Shown here one piece after another: positions 47,640 to 57,868 of a stretch of DNA of 64,000 nt. The DNA lies in the NCBI GenBank assembly GCA_947462335.1, contig OX381705.1, forward strand, positions 35,673,570 through 35,737,569, given 5' to 3'. The first letter of the stretch is position 1. Each line of letters begins with the position of its first letter. This stretch comes from Harmothoe impar (taxonomy: Eukaryota > Annelida > Polychaeta > Phyllodocida > Polynoidae). A program made the translations under genes and the position numbers. A model generated the notes under the pieces. The model ran no database searches, was not told where the DNA came from, and saw nothing but the letters and a program-made list of their open reading frames with translations.

Positions 47640-48672
47640 GGCATTTTTTTGAGAATAATTTAACTTTATTTGGCGTTTTGTGGATTGACAGTTACATATA
47701 ATAATCATAAATCGGGTATCCATACAATGTCATTGGAAAGTTGCAGTTGTAATAATGTGATATTTATCGTATGAAAACCAATCTATTTTACAAATTAGGA
47801 AGGTAAATTACAATGTATGAGTACCGGTAAGTTTCTCTATTCAATATGTCCGACTATTAGATACATTTTATTTTATACTTCGCCAAACAAGTAAGGACAG
47901 AATTTCAGCGTGGCTGATGTTATATTCTACCCTTTATTAGTAATGAAAACATGTGATTAATCCAAAGGTTTGGTAACAATTTAACTCAGAATGAGTTATG
48001 ATTATAAAATACTATTCACATCAATATACTCTAAATTACATACCGTACCACCAAACGTATAGTGATCTAATATGGTTGTATTTTTGGTTTTATACATCCT
48101 CAAACATCCCCTTTTGGGTCATTTTGATGTCATACATCTAGAAGCGAACATTTTCAAATACATTCAGCTGGTTTTTCGGAATTGAGTCCACCAGTAACTC
48201 CTTCATCTTTATCTTAAATTGAGCAATACTATCAATATTTTTGAATTGATTGTCCAGATCATTCCAGGATTTGGCTACAAAGACAGTCAGAGATTTTTCA
48301 TAAGCACTCGACTTAATATCATTATAAAATAGTTCCGGATATTGGCTTTGTCTAGTGTGACGAGATTTCTTCCTACAGAATTTATCAATTTCAGATCTTT
48401 TGAAGCCTAAAATTCTAGCATGAAAAAGACGACACTCCGAGAGCATGGGCAGTTTGGCCTCTTGATGTATATAGGTAGTAGAACTTAAGACTGGCAACTT
48501 AAGACAATGCTTTAAGCATCTATTTTGAATGCGTTGGAGTTCAGATAACAGGTCAGCATTGGCTCCATTGTAAATTACATCAGCATAGTCAACAACTGGT
48601 AAAGCATATGTTCTATAAATTAATAACAGCAGATTTGTAGGGGGAGGAATTGGCCACAATGGGGAAGAGATT
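47640..48672 (-). pseudogene. LINE 3' fragment (RT C-terminus) inserted in gag
   Basis: The minus-strand frame within 48650-48138 encodes the region after RT: IYRTYALPVVDYADVIYNG, LQRIQNRCLKHCLKLP and, near the end, SWNDLDNQFKNI. This is the usual C-terminal portion of CR1/RTE/Jockey-type ORF2. The rest to 47640 is 3' untranslated DNA. It is 5' truncated, as is common for LINE insertions, and splits the gag of the surrounding element. Confidence 0.75.
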
Positions 48673-50210
48673 ATGAACCTGGATTTGGACTGTGGTCCTT
48701 GTGGGGATGGACTGCTGGACATTTTCAGTGATCAGCAACAACAGGGCCTAGATAGCCTAGATGAGCTGACTATTGGTAACACCAGGCTGTCATGGTCTGG
48801 GTTGGTCAATGTCTGTTGGCAGTTGGAGGAAGACCTTATTAGGAACCGTCAGAAGTCTATTTTTGAGGAAAATTACTCAAGAAAACGGACTCAGGCTCTA
48901 GAGGAGCACAGGGATGGTTGAGCACTTGTTGAGTCTGTCAATATTGAGGTTCATGATCTGGAAACACTTGGCTTTGGCAGTTATGAGGTTGGAGAATCAG
49001 TCAGCTGATGCCTGCATCCTTTTGACCGAAAAGAACCTTGCAATGAGTAAGATAAACAGATCAGTAGAACAACAGCAGGACAGACTCAGGGAGTTTTTGG
49101 CAACCTCGAGTGAGCAGTCTGAAAAGCTTGGGAAAGGTACACCAGCTGAAGTGAACACAGAACCAGTGAAAAACCGGTAAAGGGAGACACTGTAGCTAGA
49201 AGTTCTATTGAGAAGGGGTATGCTGCACCTTCGGAAATAGACTCGAAGGTGGCACCATCTCAGGGGAAGACTGCTCTGGAGATCTGGGCATCTAGGCGAT
49301 CGGATATGTTGAGTAGCATTGATCGTAGCAGCATGTCTGCAAAGAAATATGCTATTCATCCGAAACCCTATGATGGCTTGATCCCATGGAAAAAATGGCT
49401 GGACCGTTTTGTGGACGACATGAAAACCAATGAACGGGATGAGACTGATTCCATTTGGGCTTTGCATTGCATGATGGCCCTGGCAAGAATGCCCTCCTGT
49501 CCTTTGATAAGTACGGGGACGGTACCTCGAAGGGTTTGATCGAAGCTGCAACCTGGGAATGCGGATAGATATATGGTGCAGACCCAGCAACCGAGCTAGA
49601 AGGCAGAAAACAAAAGAAAGGTGAGAGCTATCACCAATTTGGGATGGATCTGCGCCGGTTGGCCGATGAAGCCTTCAAAAGCATGTCTCCTAGTGACCTA
49701 TGGCTAGTGAAGAAACTAGCCTGTCGATTTATCGATGGGTTACAGGATGATGTGTTGGCTTCAGAGCTGGCCCATCTGTGGAGAACAGACATGTCCCTAG
49801 ACGACTTGTTTCTTCTCGCAGATGATTGTATCTGTAAACGCACCTTGCTGAGAACCAAAGCAATCAATGTCTCTGCTGTCAAAAGTCTGAGAGAACCAGT
49901 GAACAATTCTGATTGGGAACCGGATTTGTCTCCCTCTAAAACAGTCAGTGAAGGTGGCCTATTCTCATACAAAAAGGGGGAAGGGAGAGGTCAGGGCTGC
50001 TCTCAACAAAAGAGTGAGGCTGAGACTGAACCTCCTGTAGTTGATGCCCTAAAAGCTGCCATTAAAGAAATTATGGTAGAGATGTAAGAAAGAGGTAGAG
50101 GGAGAGGCCAGGCACAGCAACAGTTAGGGACTAAAACTGTGTCTAAAGAGGCCTGCTTCAAGTGCAAACAACTTGGTCACTGGGCCAGAGACTGTAAAGC
50201 AGGTACGTTA
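48673..50210 (+). pseudogene. Ty3/gypsy-like gag with CCHC zinc knuckle, several frameshifts
   Basis: Pieces in three frames (48673-48921, 48914-49180, 49249-49539, 49644-50087) carry coiled-coil-like, Gln/Glu-rich sequence and a capsid-like region (SMSPSDLWLVKKLACRF, LADDCICKRTLL). After a TAA at 50085-50087 the same frame continues with an Arg/Gly-rich stretch and CFKCKQLGHWARDC at 50154-50195, a perfect C-x2-C-x4-H-x4-C knuckle. Gag would package the element RNA. The LINE fragment upstream and the frame changes make it non-functional. Confidence 0.7.
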
Positions 50211-50387
50211 TCTGCCATTGCAGTCTCGGGATGTGATGAACTGGTAGTTGGCACTGATGTCCCACCACCTGTTGCAGAAAGCTAGAGAGGGTTGCTGCCT
50301 CTTGCAATGCAGTGACTCGTACTAGCATGAGCCAGGGTATCCCTTTCTGTAGTTCTGCTGTACCAGTTCCGCTGGTGAAAACCACAG

Positions 50388-50906
50388 TTGCGCCTGATCG
50401 GCCGACTGCGATGGTGCACCAGGGAATGGGCGCTGATGGTGGTCAGAGTAAGGAGCTCCCTGACACTGCCCAAGAGGAGGATTGTATTGGTACATAATAT
50501 CTGTGCAGCCCAACTCCGACCAGAGGATTTATGCCTGGAGTTTCTCAGGGGCAGGGGTTTTGATCTGGGTGGAATGGGAGGTGTGCTGAGATTTGCAGGA
50601 GAACCTTCTCCTTTGGGAGGAAAATGGTGGTACCTGCCTGTGCAGGTCAGGGGGCATTTGTTGGAATTCTTGATAGATACAGGGGCAAGTCACTCCCTGA
50701 TCGGTCGAGAATTCTATCGATCGCTCGCAGCAGAATCTGATGTTTTTTTGGGGACAGGGCAGGTTACTACTGCTGACGGATCTGAAATGCAGACATATGG
50801 CCAGCAAGTGTTACCAATAGTTATGGAAGATAAGACATATATTGTCTCCCCAACTGTTGTAGAGTTGACAGATGATGGGATATTGGGCCTAGACTTTTGT
50901 TCATAG
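50388..50906 (+). pseudogene. Retropepsin-like aspartic protease
   Basis: In one open frame LLEFLIDTGASHSLIGREFY contains the catalytic DTGA of retroviral-type proteases. DGILGLDFCS about 75 residues later matches the ILG(L/M)D flap-distal motif. It stands between the zinc knuckle and the RT start, as in Ty3/gypsy pol. The frame ends at 50904-50906 with TAG where pol should continue. Confidence 0.75.
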
Positions 50907-50918
50907 TATGGAGCAATC

Positions 50919-51320
50919 TTGGATACTGGCAAATTGCTGGTTAGGTATCCAGAGGACAAGACAATACAGGTTGGGTCACTAAGGTTCTCCACTGCCACTG
51001 TCATAGGACAGGGTGACGTTGGGTCCCCTGGAGACACCCAATCGGGTCTGCCATTGCACCTGCTGCCTTTATTGGCAGACTATCATCTGGATACAGATGA
51101 GTGCAAAGAAGAGCTTGCGACTCTATTGCGCAATAATTCTGATGCATTCGCTGTGCCAGTTGAACCATTGGGAAGTACAAATCAAGTGTCTCATCGAATA
51201 AAAACTGGTTTGTCCCATCCAATATGCTTGCCTTACCGATGGCTGCCAATGTCTAAGAAAGAGGCATTAGAAGCTGACGTAGACAAGATGCTGGCAGAGG
51301 GAGTGATCTCATCTGGGAAG
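50919..51320 (+). pseudogene. N-terminal end of a Ty3/gypsy-like reverse transcriptase, truncated
   Basis: After a linker the frame reads LLRNNSDAFAVPVEPLG, HRIKTGLSHPICLPYRW and ALEADVDKMLAEGVI, the well-known entry of Ty3/gypsy RT just before the fingers. Sequence identity to the family stops at about 51318, so palm, RNase H and integrase are missing. The junction leads directly into an SGNH-like fragment. Confidence 0.75.
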
Positions 51321-51685
51321 CTGAGAATATCAACCTCAATGTAAACATCATCATCTGTCCACTGTACGGTATGTCCATGCAAGTTTTCAACAAGCAGTCT
51401 CACCCCCATCCACTGCAGCCAATTGTCGATGAGACTGTTCTGACACTAAACAAAAACATTCACATCCTAAACCACACAGGTGGATGGTACACCCCTAGGA
51501 TACACCAGACAATTCACAAATAGCAACCAGACAAGAGAAGATGGTGTCATCAATATGGGAAGCTAAAGGATGGGCTTCATCCCAGACATGATCACTACAA
51601 GCAAGTTGCCGACTCCCTCAGACCATGGAGGAGAATGCTAAAAGATTGCATGAGAAGCCAAAGCTCTGTTAAGCCAGCTAATTAA
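51320..51685 (+). pseudogene. SGNH-hydrolase-like fragment with one stop
   Basis: The frame starting at 51320 reads INLNVNIIICPLYGMSMQVF, PIVDETVLTLNKNIHIL, an in-frame TAG at about 51521, then GKLKDGLHPRHDHYKQVADSL. The DGLH motif fits block V (Asp-x-x-His) of SGNH hydrolases. The fragment begins within a few bases of where the RT ends, so it belongs to another element joined by deletion or recombination. It differs from the SGNH-like tail in the 3-7 kb tandem units. Confidence 0.5.
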
Positions 51686-52639
51686 ATGAAATCATGTCAT
51701 TTTGGTCTTGTTTGGATCGAGGGTGGAGTGACTTGAATTGCAACTACCCCCTTCCCTCACTATTCAATGCCAGATAGGAGTCAACTGCTTTGGTCACATT
51801 ACCACAACCTGAGTTGTAGGGTAGGGTGCCGTGAAATTTGATCACCCTCTTTCCTCCCCAATGCTGGGTCCCAGAAGCAGGCCAATTCAGTCATTATTTT
51901 GTTGGCACATTGTTATCTACACTGTTTTGTGACACTAGATATACTCTACACTATGATTTTTGCAGATCAATTACTGCAGCACCCGTTCCTGCCCCCCTCA
52001 CAGATGAATGAAAACCATTGATGTTCAATCATGGGTAGAAACATGCATGAAGCTATGGAGGGTTTCATTATTGGATGTCCAAACGTGAAATGCTACTGAA
52101 ACAGTTCTTAAGACTTTAGTGAGATTCACTTATAATCTTATTGTCATCTCTTGAGATATTGCTATTTTTGGGCCTGGAAGAATTTTCTATGTGAATACTT
52201 TTATCATTATTCATAAATTCACAAATTTAAAAATTATTATTGCATTTCAGAGTGTATATTGATAATTAATAGAATGTTCATCGATGATGATTGTAAATAA
52301 TGCAGGACTAAGGCAAGGCGTTCCTTACCATAATAGAAAATGGTAAAAAGAATGTATAAATATCTTTACATATATTAGTTATTTGTTTGATGCCATTTGT
52401 TTTAGATCAATATGCTGCAATAAGAGGAATACTACCAACACATTCATAGAGAAATAAACATTATCGTAACACTGATAAGCATATGAAAATGTAATGTACT
52501 TTGTAAAACTGCTTCCCATAGACTAAAAGTATATTCCTTAGGCTAAATCTATAGGTAGAAATGTTTGATCTTTTCATTCTTATGTTATGAATGTTAGTTG
52601 ATAAGCAACCAGGTGACCTAGAAGTGAACTAATATCAAT
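51686..52639. other. Intergenic within the inverted repeat, no gene seen
   Basis: AT-rich from about 52000 onward, with no domain or repeat recognised. Confidence 0.4.
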
Positions 52640-54005
52640 AACTGGATTTCACAGGGTTCATCTAGGGGGGTTGGCATACTTAAAAATAGCTTTGGGAGTG
52701 GATGAACCACAGTTGCTAAGGAAGATACAACGAGAAGGGATGTTGCCAGGCAACCATGTGTCTTAGCAACAAACCAATATGACCAATGGATTCTCCAAGG
52801 TCTACATATGTGGGGTAGGTATAGTTTGAAATAGGTGTGGGCATGGATAAACCTCCGTTGCTAAGGAAATACATAATAAGAATCGTTGTTGCTAGGCAAC
52901 CAGATGTCCTAGCAACAAATCAACAACACTAGTGGATTCCCCAGGGTCGATTTAGGGGGGGTAGGTATACTTTAAAATAGGTTTGGGAGTGGATAAGCAT
53001 CTGTTGCTAAGGAAATAAACAACAAGATTGGTTGTTGCTAGGCAACCAGATGTGTGGTATCTGGCAGGGATGAAGCTGGCCAGTCGGCTTGCATGTGCAC
53101 TGCGGCGTCCGGCACGGATGCCGACCACTCGGCTCACACATGCATTAAGGCATCTGGCTCGGGTTCCGACCACCTGGCCCACACGCGCAGTGTGGCGTCC
53201 GGCCCGCATGCCGAGTCAGCTCACATGTGAAGTGCGCTGTCTGGCCCGGGTGACCACTCGGCTCACACGTGCAGTGGTCTCACTGGGTTCACCTGCACTA
53301 ATCCCACTCTGTCTAGGTTACCACTGATAGTATTAAGGCATCTATTGGTACCACTACACCAGCAACAAACCAACAACACCAATGGATTCCCCAGGGTCGA
53401 TTTAGGGGGGGTAGGTGTACTTTAAAAAAAGTTTGGGAGTGGATAAGCCTCTGTTGCTAAGGAAATAAACAACAAGAATGCTTGTTGCTAGGCAACCAGA
53501 TGTCCTAGCAACAAACCAACAACACCAATGGATTCCCCAGGGTCGATTTAGGGGGGGTAGGTGTACTTTAAAATGGGTTTGGGAGTGGATTAGTGTCTGT
53601 TGCTAAGGAAATAAACAACAAGAATGCTTGTTGTTAGGCAACCAGATGTCCTAGGAACAAACCAACAACACCAATGGATTCCCCAGGGTCAATTTAGGGG
53701 GGGTAGGTGTACTTTAAAATGGGTTTGGGAGTGGATTAGTGTCTGTTGCTAAGGAAATAAACAACAAGAATGCTTGTTGCTAGGCAACCAGATGTCCTAG
53801 CAACAAACCAACAACACCAATGGATTCCCAAGTGTCAATTTAGGGGGGGGGGAATGTACTTTAAAAAAGGTTTGAGAGTGGATAAGCGTCTGTTGCTAAG
53901 GAAATAAACAACAAGAATGCTTGTTGCTAGGCAACCAGATGTCCTAGCAACTAACAAATAACACCAATGGATTCCCCAGGGTCAATTTAGGGGGGGCAGG
54001 TAAAG
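52640..54005. repeat. Right array of the ~146-bp unit, inverted, about 7-8 copies
   Basis: The units are reverse complements of those in the left array. Each has GTTGCTAGGCAACcagatgtcctagcaac and the run tttaggggggg. The LTR-like segment at 53053-53357 is inserted in one copy, and the array resumes on its far side. Confidence 0.9.
53053..53357 (-). repeat. Inverted copy of the LTR-like segment
   Basis: It is the reverse complement of 46817-47121, bounded by tgtggtatc and ggtaccactaca. It is placed in the same position of the tandem unit as in the left arm, so the insertion probably came before the inverted duplication. Confidence 0.75.
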
Positions 54006-54245
54006 TCAAATGACACCTAGGAGTGCTATTCCTGCTATGAGAGGTACATTTTTTGAAGATTTGGTGGCCATCTTGGATTTTGGCCGGTTACACCCACTGG
54101 GCACGCTCGGAAAATTTGGCAACATCAAAATTCTGAATCCTCATCAATTTTAGGTCATAATTAGCTTTGTTGCCAAGACTTTACCCCAAAAAAACGATTG
54201 CCCTTCTTTTTTTGCCATAAGCCAGTGTACTATTATGTATAGACC

Positions 54246-54641
54246 GAGCCCTGGGGTCCACTCCCTCAGATTTGGATACCATCTGACCATGTGTGAACAC
54301 AAATTCAGGAATAATAGTTTTGGGCCATCGGCACAGACCTATGAGGGCCCTTGATTGGGGGTGCCTTTTGGGCACTTTTGGAGGGAAAGGGGTACATTTT
54401 AAGACCAGTTGCCAGTTTATGAAATTTAGCCTGTTTTGTTTGCAATTATAGCTATTGATTGGGTATCCGCCCTGTCATACTTTTCATGGTATCCCATTTT
54501 AATGTTATTTTGCTAGATTTCCTGTATGATAGGTATCATATTTGCTGATTAGGGTGTATAGTTTCCCAGGATAGTTTTGGGCAATGTCCACACATGGCGA
54601 CTATAGAAAGGATAGGAAGTGGCCCCGGGAATGTTCTGGTA
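54246..54641. other. Intergenic, no gene seen
   Basis: No gene or recurring repeat recognised between the inverted repeat and the next MITE. Confidence 0.4.
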
Positions 54642-54950
54642 CCCAGTAAACACCCTACGTAATTCCAACGTAGCTCAGAGGTTTCTCTAGGTAGTTTTCC
54701 AACCAAAGGTTTGAGATTGGTAAATTTGGAAGGTTTGTAGACATCAAAACATGAAGGTTTATTTACGTTCAATAGACGTAGATGTCTGATTTACGTTTAT
54801 CTACCACATTCGGATGTAAATCTACGTAACAAATCTACGTAGATCTATGTTAATCTACGTAATTTTTCAACCTCATTGGGTATATAACTTTTCAGTTTCA
54901 CACTAGGTGGCAGCACCTTCAACTGTGGAGAGAATATGACAGCTCTTTAA

Positions 54951-55646
54951 CCCTTTCATGCCCAGAACTCCAAAAGTGCGCGCCTTTACACATATATATG
55001 TTCAGCAGAGCACCCTGGATGACATAGGGCTCAGATTGAGATCATTTTAGGCCTGAATCAAGCACAAATACATAGAATTTCTAACGATACCAGGTACCCT
55101 ATGGTAGCATGTGTGTGTGTGTTGATGGGATGCTGTACTAGAATATTTTATGAGTGCAAAAGTAGACTTAAAAGCACCAAAAGTGCGCGCTCTAGCAATA
55201 GTAAGGCAGATTAATTACAGAAATATTGATAAAATAATGAAAATATTGATTAAAAATGATTAAAAAATGATTAAAATCTTTTTTTAAAGTTTTTTTCTAA
55301 GGATTCCAATCACAATGTTATTATCCTCCTATTTTTAATAGTTATGCCTTCATTTGGAACCCCAAAAGAACTTTTTCTAAGCCAATGTAGGACATTGCCA
55401 TCTAAAAGAGCAAAATATGGCCTTTAGATGGCAATATTGCTCGATATCAGTGAAAAGAATGTTTCTGGTTGTCATGGCAACCCAAGATAGAATATTGTTT
55501 TAAATATTTTTGAAAGGGGCATTTCAATAGCTTTCAGAAAATATAATATAAAGCATATGTCAGAACAATGTATTCATTGGTTACCTAATCTACCAATATT
55601 GATGTAAAGAAACTGATTTTCAACAATAGTTCTGGGCACGAAAGGG
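54951..55646. mobile_element. piggyBac-like MITE, CCCTTTCATGCCCAGAAC termini
   Basis: TTAA stands on both sides (54947-54950, 55647-55650). The left end CCCTTTCATGCCCAGAACT pairs with the right end agTTCTGGGCACGAAAGGG. No open frame. TTAA targets and CCC ends are the hallmark of piggyBac-type transposition. An X-box-like GTTGTCATGGCAAC lies at 55468-55481. Confidence 0.85.
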
Positions 55647-55650
55647 TTAA

Positions 55651-55818
55651 CCCTTTATGGCCGACCAAAAAAAGCTTTTTCTGGTGATGGGGGTGAGACA
55701 TTTTCACAGGAACTTTCCCTGGGCCGAGCCTTTGCTGATTCCCATAGAGTTATGTCGACTATAGTCAATGCCCGGCCAGCCATGGCATCAACTATAGTCG
55801 ATACTCGGCTCCAAAGGG
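55651..55818. mobile_element. 168-bp piggyBac-like MITE abutting the previous one
   Basis: The left end CCCTTTATGGCCGA and right end tcGGCtCCAAAGGG are imperfect inverted repeats. It shares the TTAA at 55647-55650 with its neighbour and has its own at 55819-55822. It contains two gactatag(t/-)cgat-like inverted motifs. Confidence 0.78.
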
Positions 55819-56501
55819 TTAACGAATCTACCACATTCAAGCAGTAATTTCTCATTAATTATGAATTAAATGTTATGCAAATGAACCATATACAATTTGA
55901 TAATTATATATGATGGACAGTAGGTTAAAGAATTGTGCATTGATATGCACATTAAGGCACTTTACTGGGCAGACACCACATTGGTGGTAATGGAAGAAAT
56001 ACAAAGCCTCTCTGCAGCCAAAACTATGCGATAGATTTATACTGTCAGGCTGTTCAGTTAGACTACAAAGATGTACTATATTTATATAGAAAGAAATATT
56101 ATGAAGAATGATAGTAGTTAGTTTGTATAAATATTTTTTGTTAATGTAAATTTGTCTGAGATATATTTGTCTGAATCCCACTATGTAATATCATATTAAT
56201 GTGTTCACAAAGTTGGACGTAGATTTACGTCTGAGCTATGTAAATCAGACCTGCAGGTTTGAGATTGGTAAATAAACCTTAACGTTCTAACGTTGATAAA
56301 CCTTCCAAAATTACGTAGTTCAGACCAAAAAACAATGTTAATTTACGTCTGACCAACGTAATTGTGTTTACTGGGTATGGACGAAAGGGTTAAACTCGTA
56401 CCTTGAGTCAGCTGACTGTTAAGGTGTGTGCTATTGTTAGGTCCAAACCTCAGCTCTGATGTGGTACGTATTTTAGTACAGTTTCCCATGAAAATGGTGC
56501 T

Positions 56502-56574
56502 ATTGGTCAAAGGTAATTCTGGAGATTAAACAAGCACAATACACTATATGGACTTGGGCTGGATTTAACCTGCC
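56502..56574 (-). repeat. Split direct repeat B2
   Basis: Copy of B1 at the outer end, beginning with ATT next to the flank tggtgct, and separated from A2 by about 50 bp of A-rich and T-rich DNA. Confidence 0.9.
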
Positions 56575-56625
56575 TATTTATTATAATATATATGACTCGA
56601 CAAGACAATGAAAAAGAAAAAAAAA

Positions 56626-56832
56626 ATTAAATAGCTAACCGCTATAAATATGACAATGAAAGCGAGCAGCGAGCTGTCCCACCTCTCTGGGCGGCGCTCT
56701 GGCGTAAACAAAGGCGGTAACCAACGTACACACGCAGCCTAGACACAACATAGGGGGCGCCCGGGTAACATGGATTGGCGCGCGCGAATGACCTGACCAA
56801 TAGCGGAAACAAGGGACTCGTATCCAACCATT
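56626..56832 (-). repeat. Split direct repeat A2
   Basis: Copy of 57661-57868, starting attaaatagctaacc and ending gggactcgtatccaaccatt. The copies differ by a few substitutions and two small indels (for example in ccgggtaac versus cccttaccgggtaac). Confidence 0.92.
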
Positions 56833-56902
56833 GGTTAAAGGTAATTCTGGAGATTAAACAAGCACAATACACCATATGGACTTGGGCTGGATTTAACCTG
56901 CC
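56830..56902 (-). repeat. Split direct repeat B1
   Basis: Overlaps A2 by the core ATT. It reads attggttaaaggtaattctg and so on, ending ggctggatttaacctgcc. Confidence 0.9.
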
Positions 56903-56944
56903 AACACCCAGAATTACAAAAACTATACAAATTAGTATAACACA

Positions 56945-57661
56945 TCATTTTTTACACATAGCATCTACAACCATCTTGTCCAAATTAATTCTAGAAGATA
57001 AAGGCTTAGCCAGATAAATCAAGGCAGTAAGGCTAGCCCAATCACCTGTTTGTCTAATGTCCTCCAGTGGGACACCACAACTATGTAGAAAGGCAGCGCC
57101 AGAACGTCTTAGATAATGGCAACCTGCCCCTTTAACATCCATATTAATAGCTGATAGCAATCTCTTCAAATAATTATTTAGAACAGGGTAGGTAAGTGGA
57201 ACCAAAGAGCCAGAAACCCTTAACATGAACACAGGTGAGTCTCTAGTAGAAGACGGACAATCATTGAAATGGTTAGCTAACAGAGTTGCCGCACATAAAG
57301 GTGAGCCTACAGCGTAAGTTAAAGGTACCAAATGTACACGTTGGCCATACTGGATCGTTTTTGAACTCGAAATCCTCAATAATACACCCCAATGCATAAA
57401 GGTAAGAGCACTCCTGTGTAAGAAATGTCCTTCCAGTTTAAAGTTATTAGGTACTAGATTACACTTCCTCAATAAAGAACGAAAGCTCGTGGCTATACAC
57501 GCCCACATACACCTTTCATTGACACTAAGGCAATCCACATGCATAAACATATTCATTAGGTTCTCCAAGGTTAAAGTCACACGTGTGGGTACAGGATCAC
57601 CTAGAAGCCTCCTGAGGCCTTTTAAAGTGGTAGAAAAAATAAAGTTCAACCTAAAAAATAA
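56945..57661 (-). CDS. Tyrosine recombinase (Ngaro/DIRS-type), N-terminally shortened
   Basis: About 238 codons are open on the minus strand. Catalytic landmarks are SLLRKCNLVP (first Arg), HYLRRSGAAF (His-x-x-Arg), TGDWASLTAL (Trp) and IYLAKPL (nucleophile Tyr), all in one frame without a break. The usual ~100-residue core-binding domain is missing: the frame begins at TLKGLRRLLGD, only a few codons from A1, and has no ATG before MNMF. A splice-acceptor-like ttattttttag lies immediately before the coding part, so an upstream exon supplied from elsewhere is possible. Otherwise it is the remnant left by an internal deletion. It would cut and join circular DNA at the ATT core. Confidence 0.82.
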   Translation of the reverse strand, partial: LFFRLNFIFSTTLKGLRRLLGDPVPTRVTLTLENLMNMFMHVDCLSVNERCMWACIATSFRSLLRKCNLVPNNFKLEGHFLHRSALTFMHWGVLLRISSSKTIQYGQRVHLVPLTYAVGSPLCAATLLANHFNDCPSSTRDSPVFMLRVSGSLVPLTYPVLNNYLKRLLSAINMDVKGAGCHYLRRSGAAFLHSCGVPLEDIRQTGDWASLTALIYLAKPLSSRINLDKMVVDAMCKK

Positions 57662-57868
57662 TTAAATAGCTAACCACTATAAATATGACAATGGAAGCGA
57701 GCAGCGAGCTGTCCCACCTCTCTGGGCGGCGATCTGGCGTAAACAAAGTACCGACGTACACACGCAGCCTAGACACAACATAGGGGGCGCCCCTTACCGG
57801 GTAACATGGATTGGCGCGCGCGAATGACCTGACCAATAGCGGAAACAAGGGACTCGTATCCAACCATT
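57661..57868 (-). repeat. Split direct repeat A1
   Basis: Forms the 5' end of the element on the minus strand. It includes ggattggcgcgcgcgaatg and ends at ATT next to the flank ttggtgctttac. Confidence 0.92.

Larger units (their letters stand above)
45955..54245. other. 8.3-kb inverted repeat with tandem-array arms
   Basis: The left end (gtacaccagcttatgg near 45960, then ttttttgggtaaag) is matched in reverse complement at 54180-54245. The next zone (46010-46190, including gaattttgatgttgccaaat and aatccaagatgg) matches 54005-54150. Both arms then enter arrays of a ~146-bp unit. The arms also share an LTR-like segment (46817-47121 and 53053-53357, opposite directions). Between the arms lie broken retroelement genes. 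This could be a giant foldback element or a segmental inverted duplication. Confidence 0.8.
54642..56375. mobile_element. MITE (CCCAGTAAACAC termini) with two nested TTAA insertions
   Basis: Termini CCCAGTAAACAC and GTGTTTACTGGG are flanked by TA on both sides. The element is a diverged, oppositely oriented relative of 40658-41511. It is longer because two TTAA-bounded elements (54951-55646 and 55651-55818) sit inside it at agctcTTAA. Confidence 0.88.
56502..57868 (-). mobile_element. Compact tyrosine-recombinase element with split direct repeats
   Basis: Read on the minus strand the order is A1 (57868-57661), a recombinase frame (57661-56945), B1 (56902-56830), A2 (56832-56626), B2 (56574-56502). 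A1 and A2 are about 207-bp direct copies with few differences; B1 and B2 are 73-bp copies differing at two or three positions. This is the split-direct-repeat plan of Ngaro/PAT-type retroelements. Gag, RT and RNase H are absent. The trinucleotide ATT stands at both outer ends and at the B1-A2 junction, as expected of a recombination core. Confidence 0.86.

Noticed and set aside
40848..56181. Similar small peptides from 40848-41033 (+) and 56181-55873 (-), ending in GCREAL
   Set aside because: They lie in two copies of the same MITE in opposite orientation; similarity reflects the repeat, not protein conservation.
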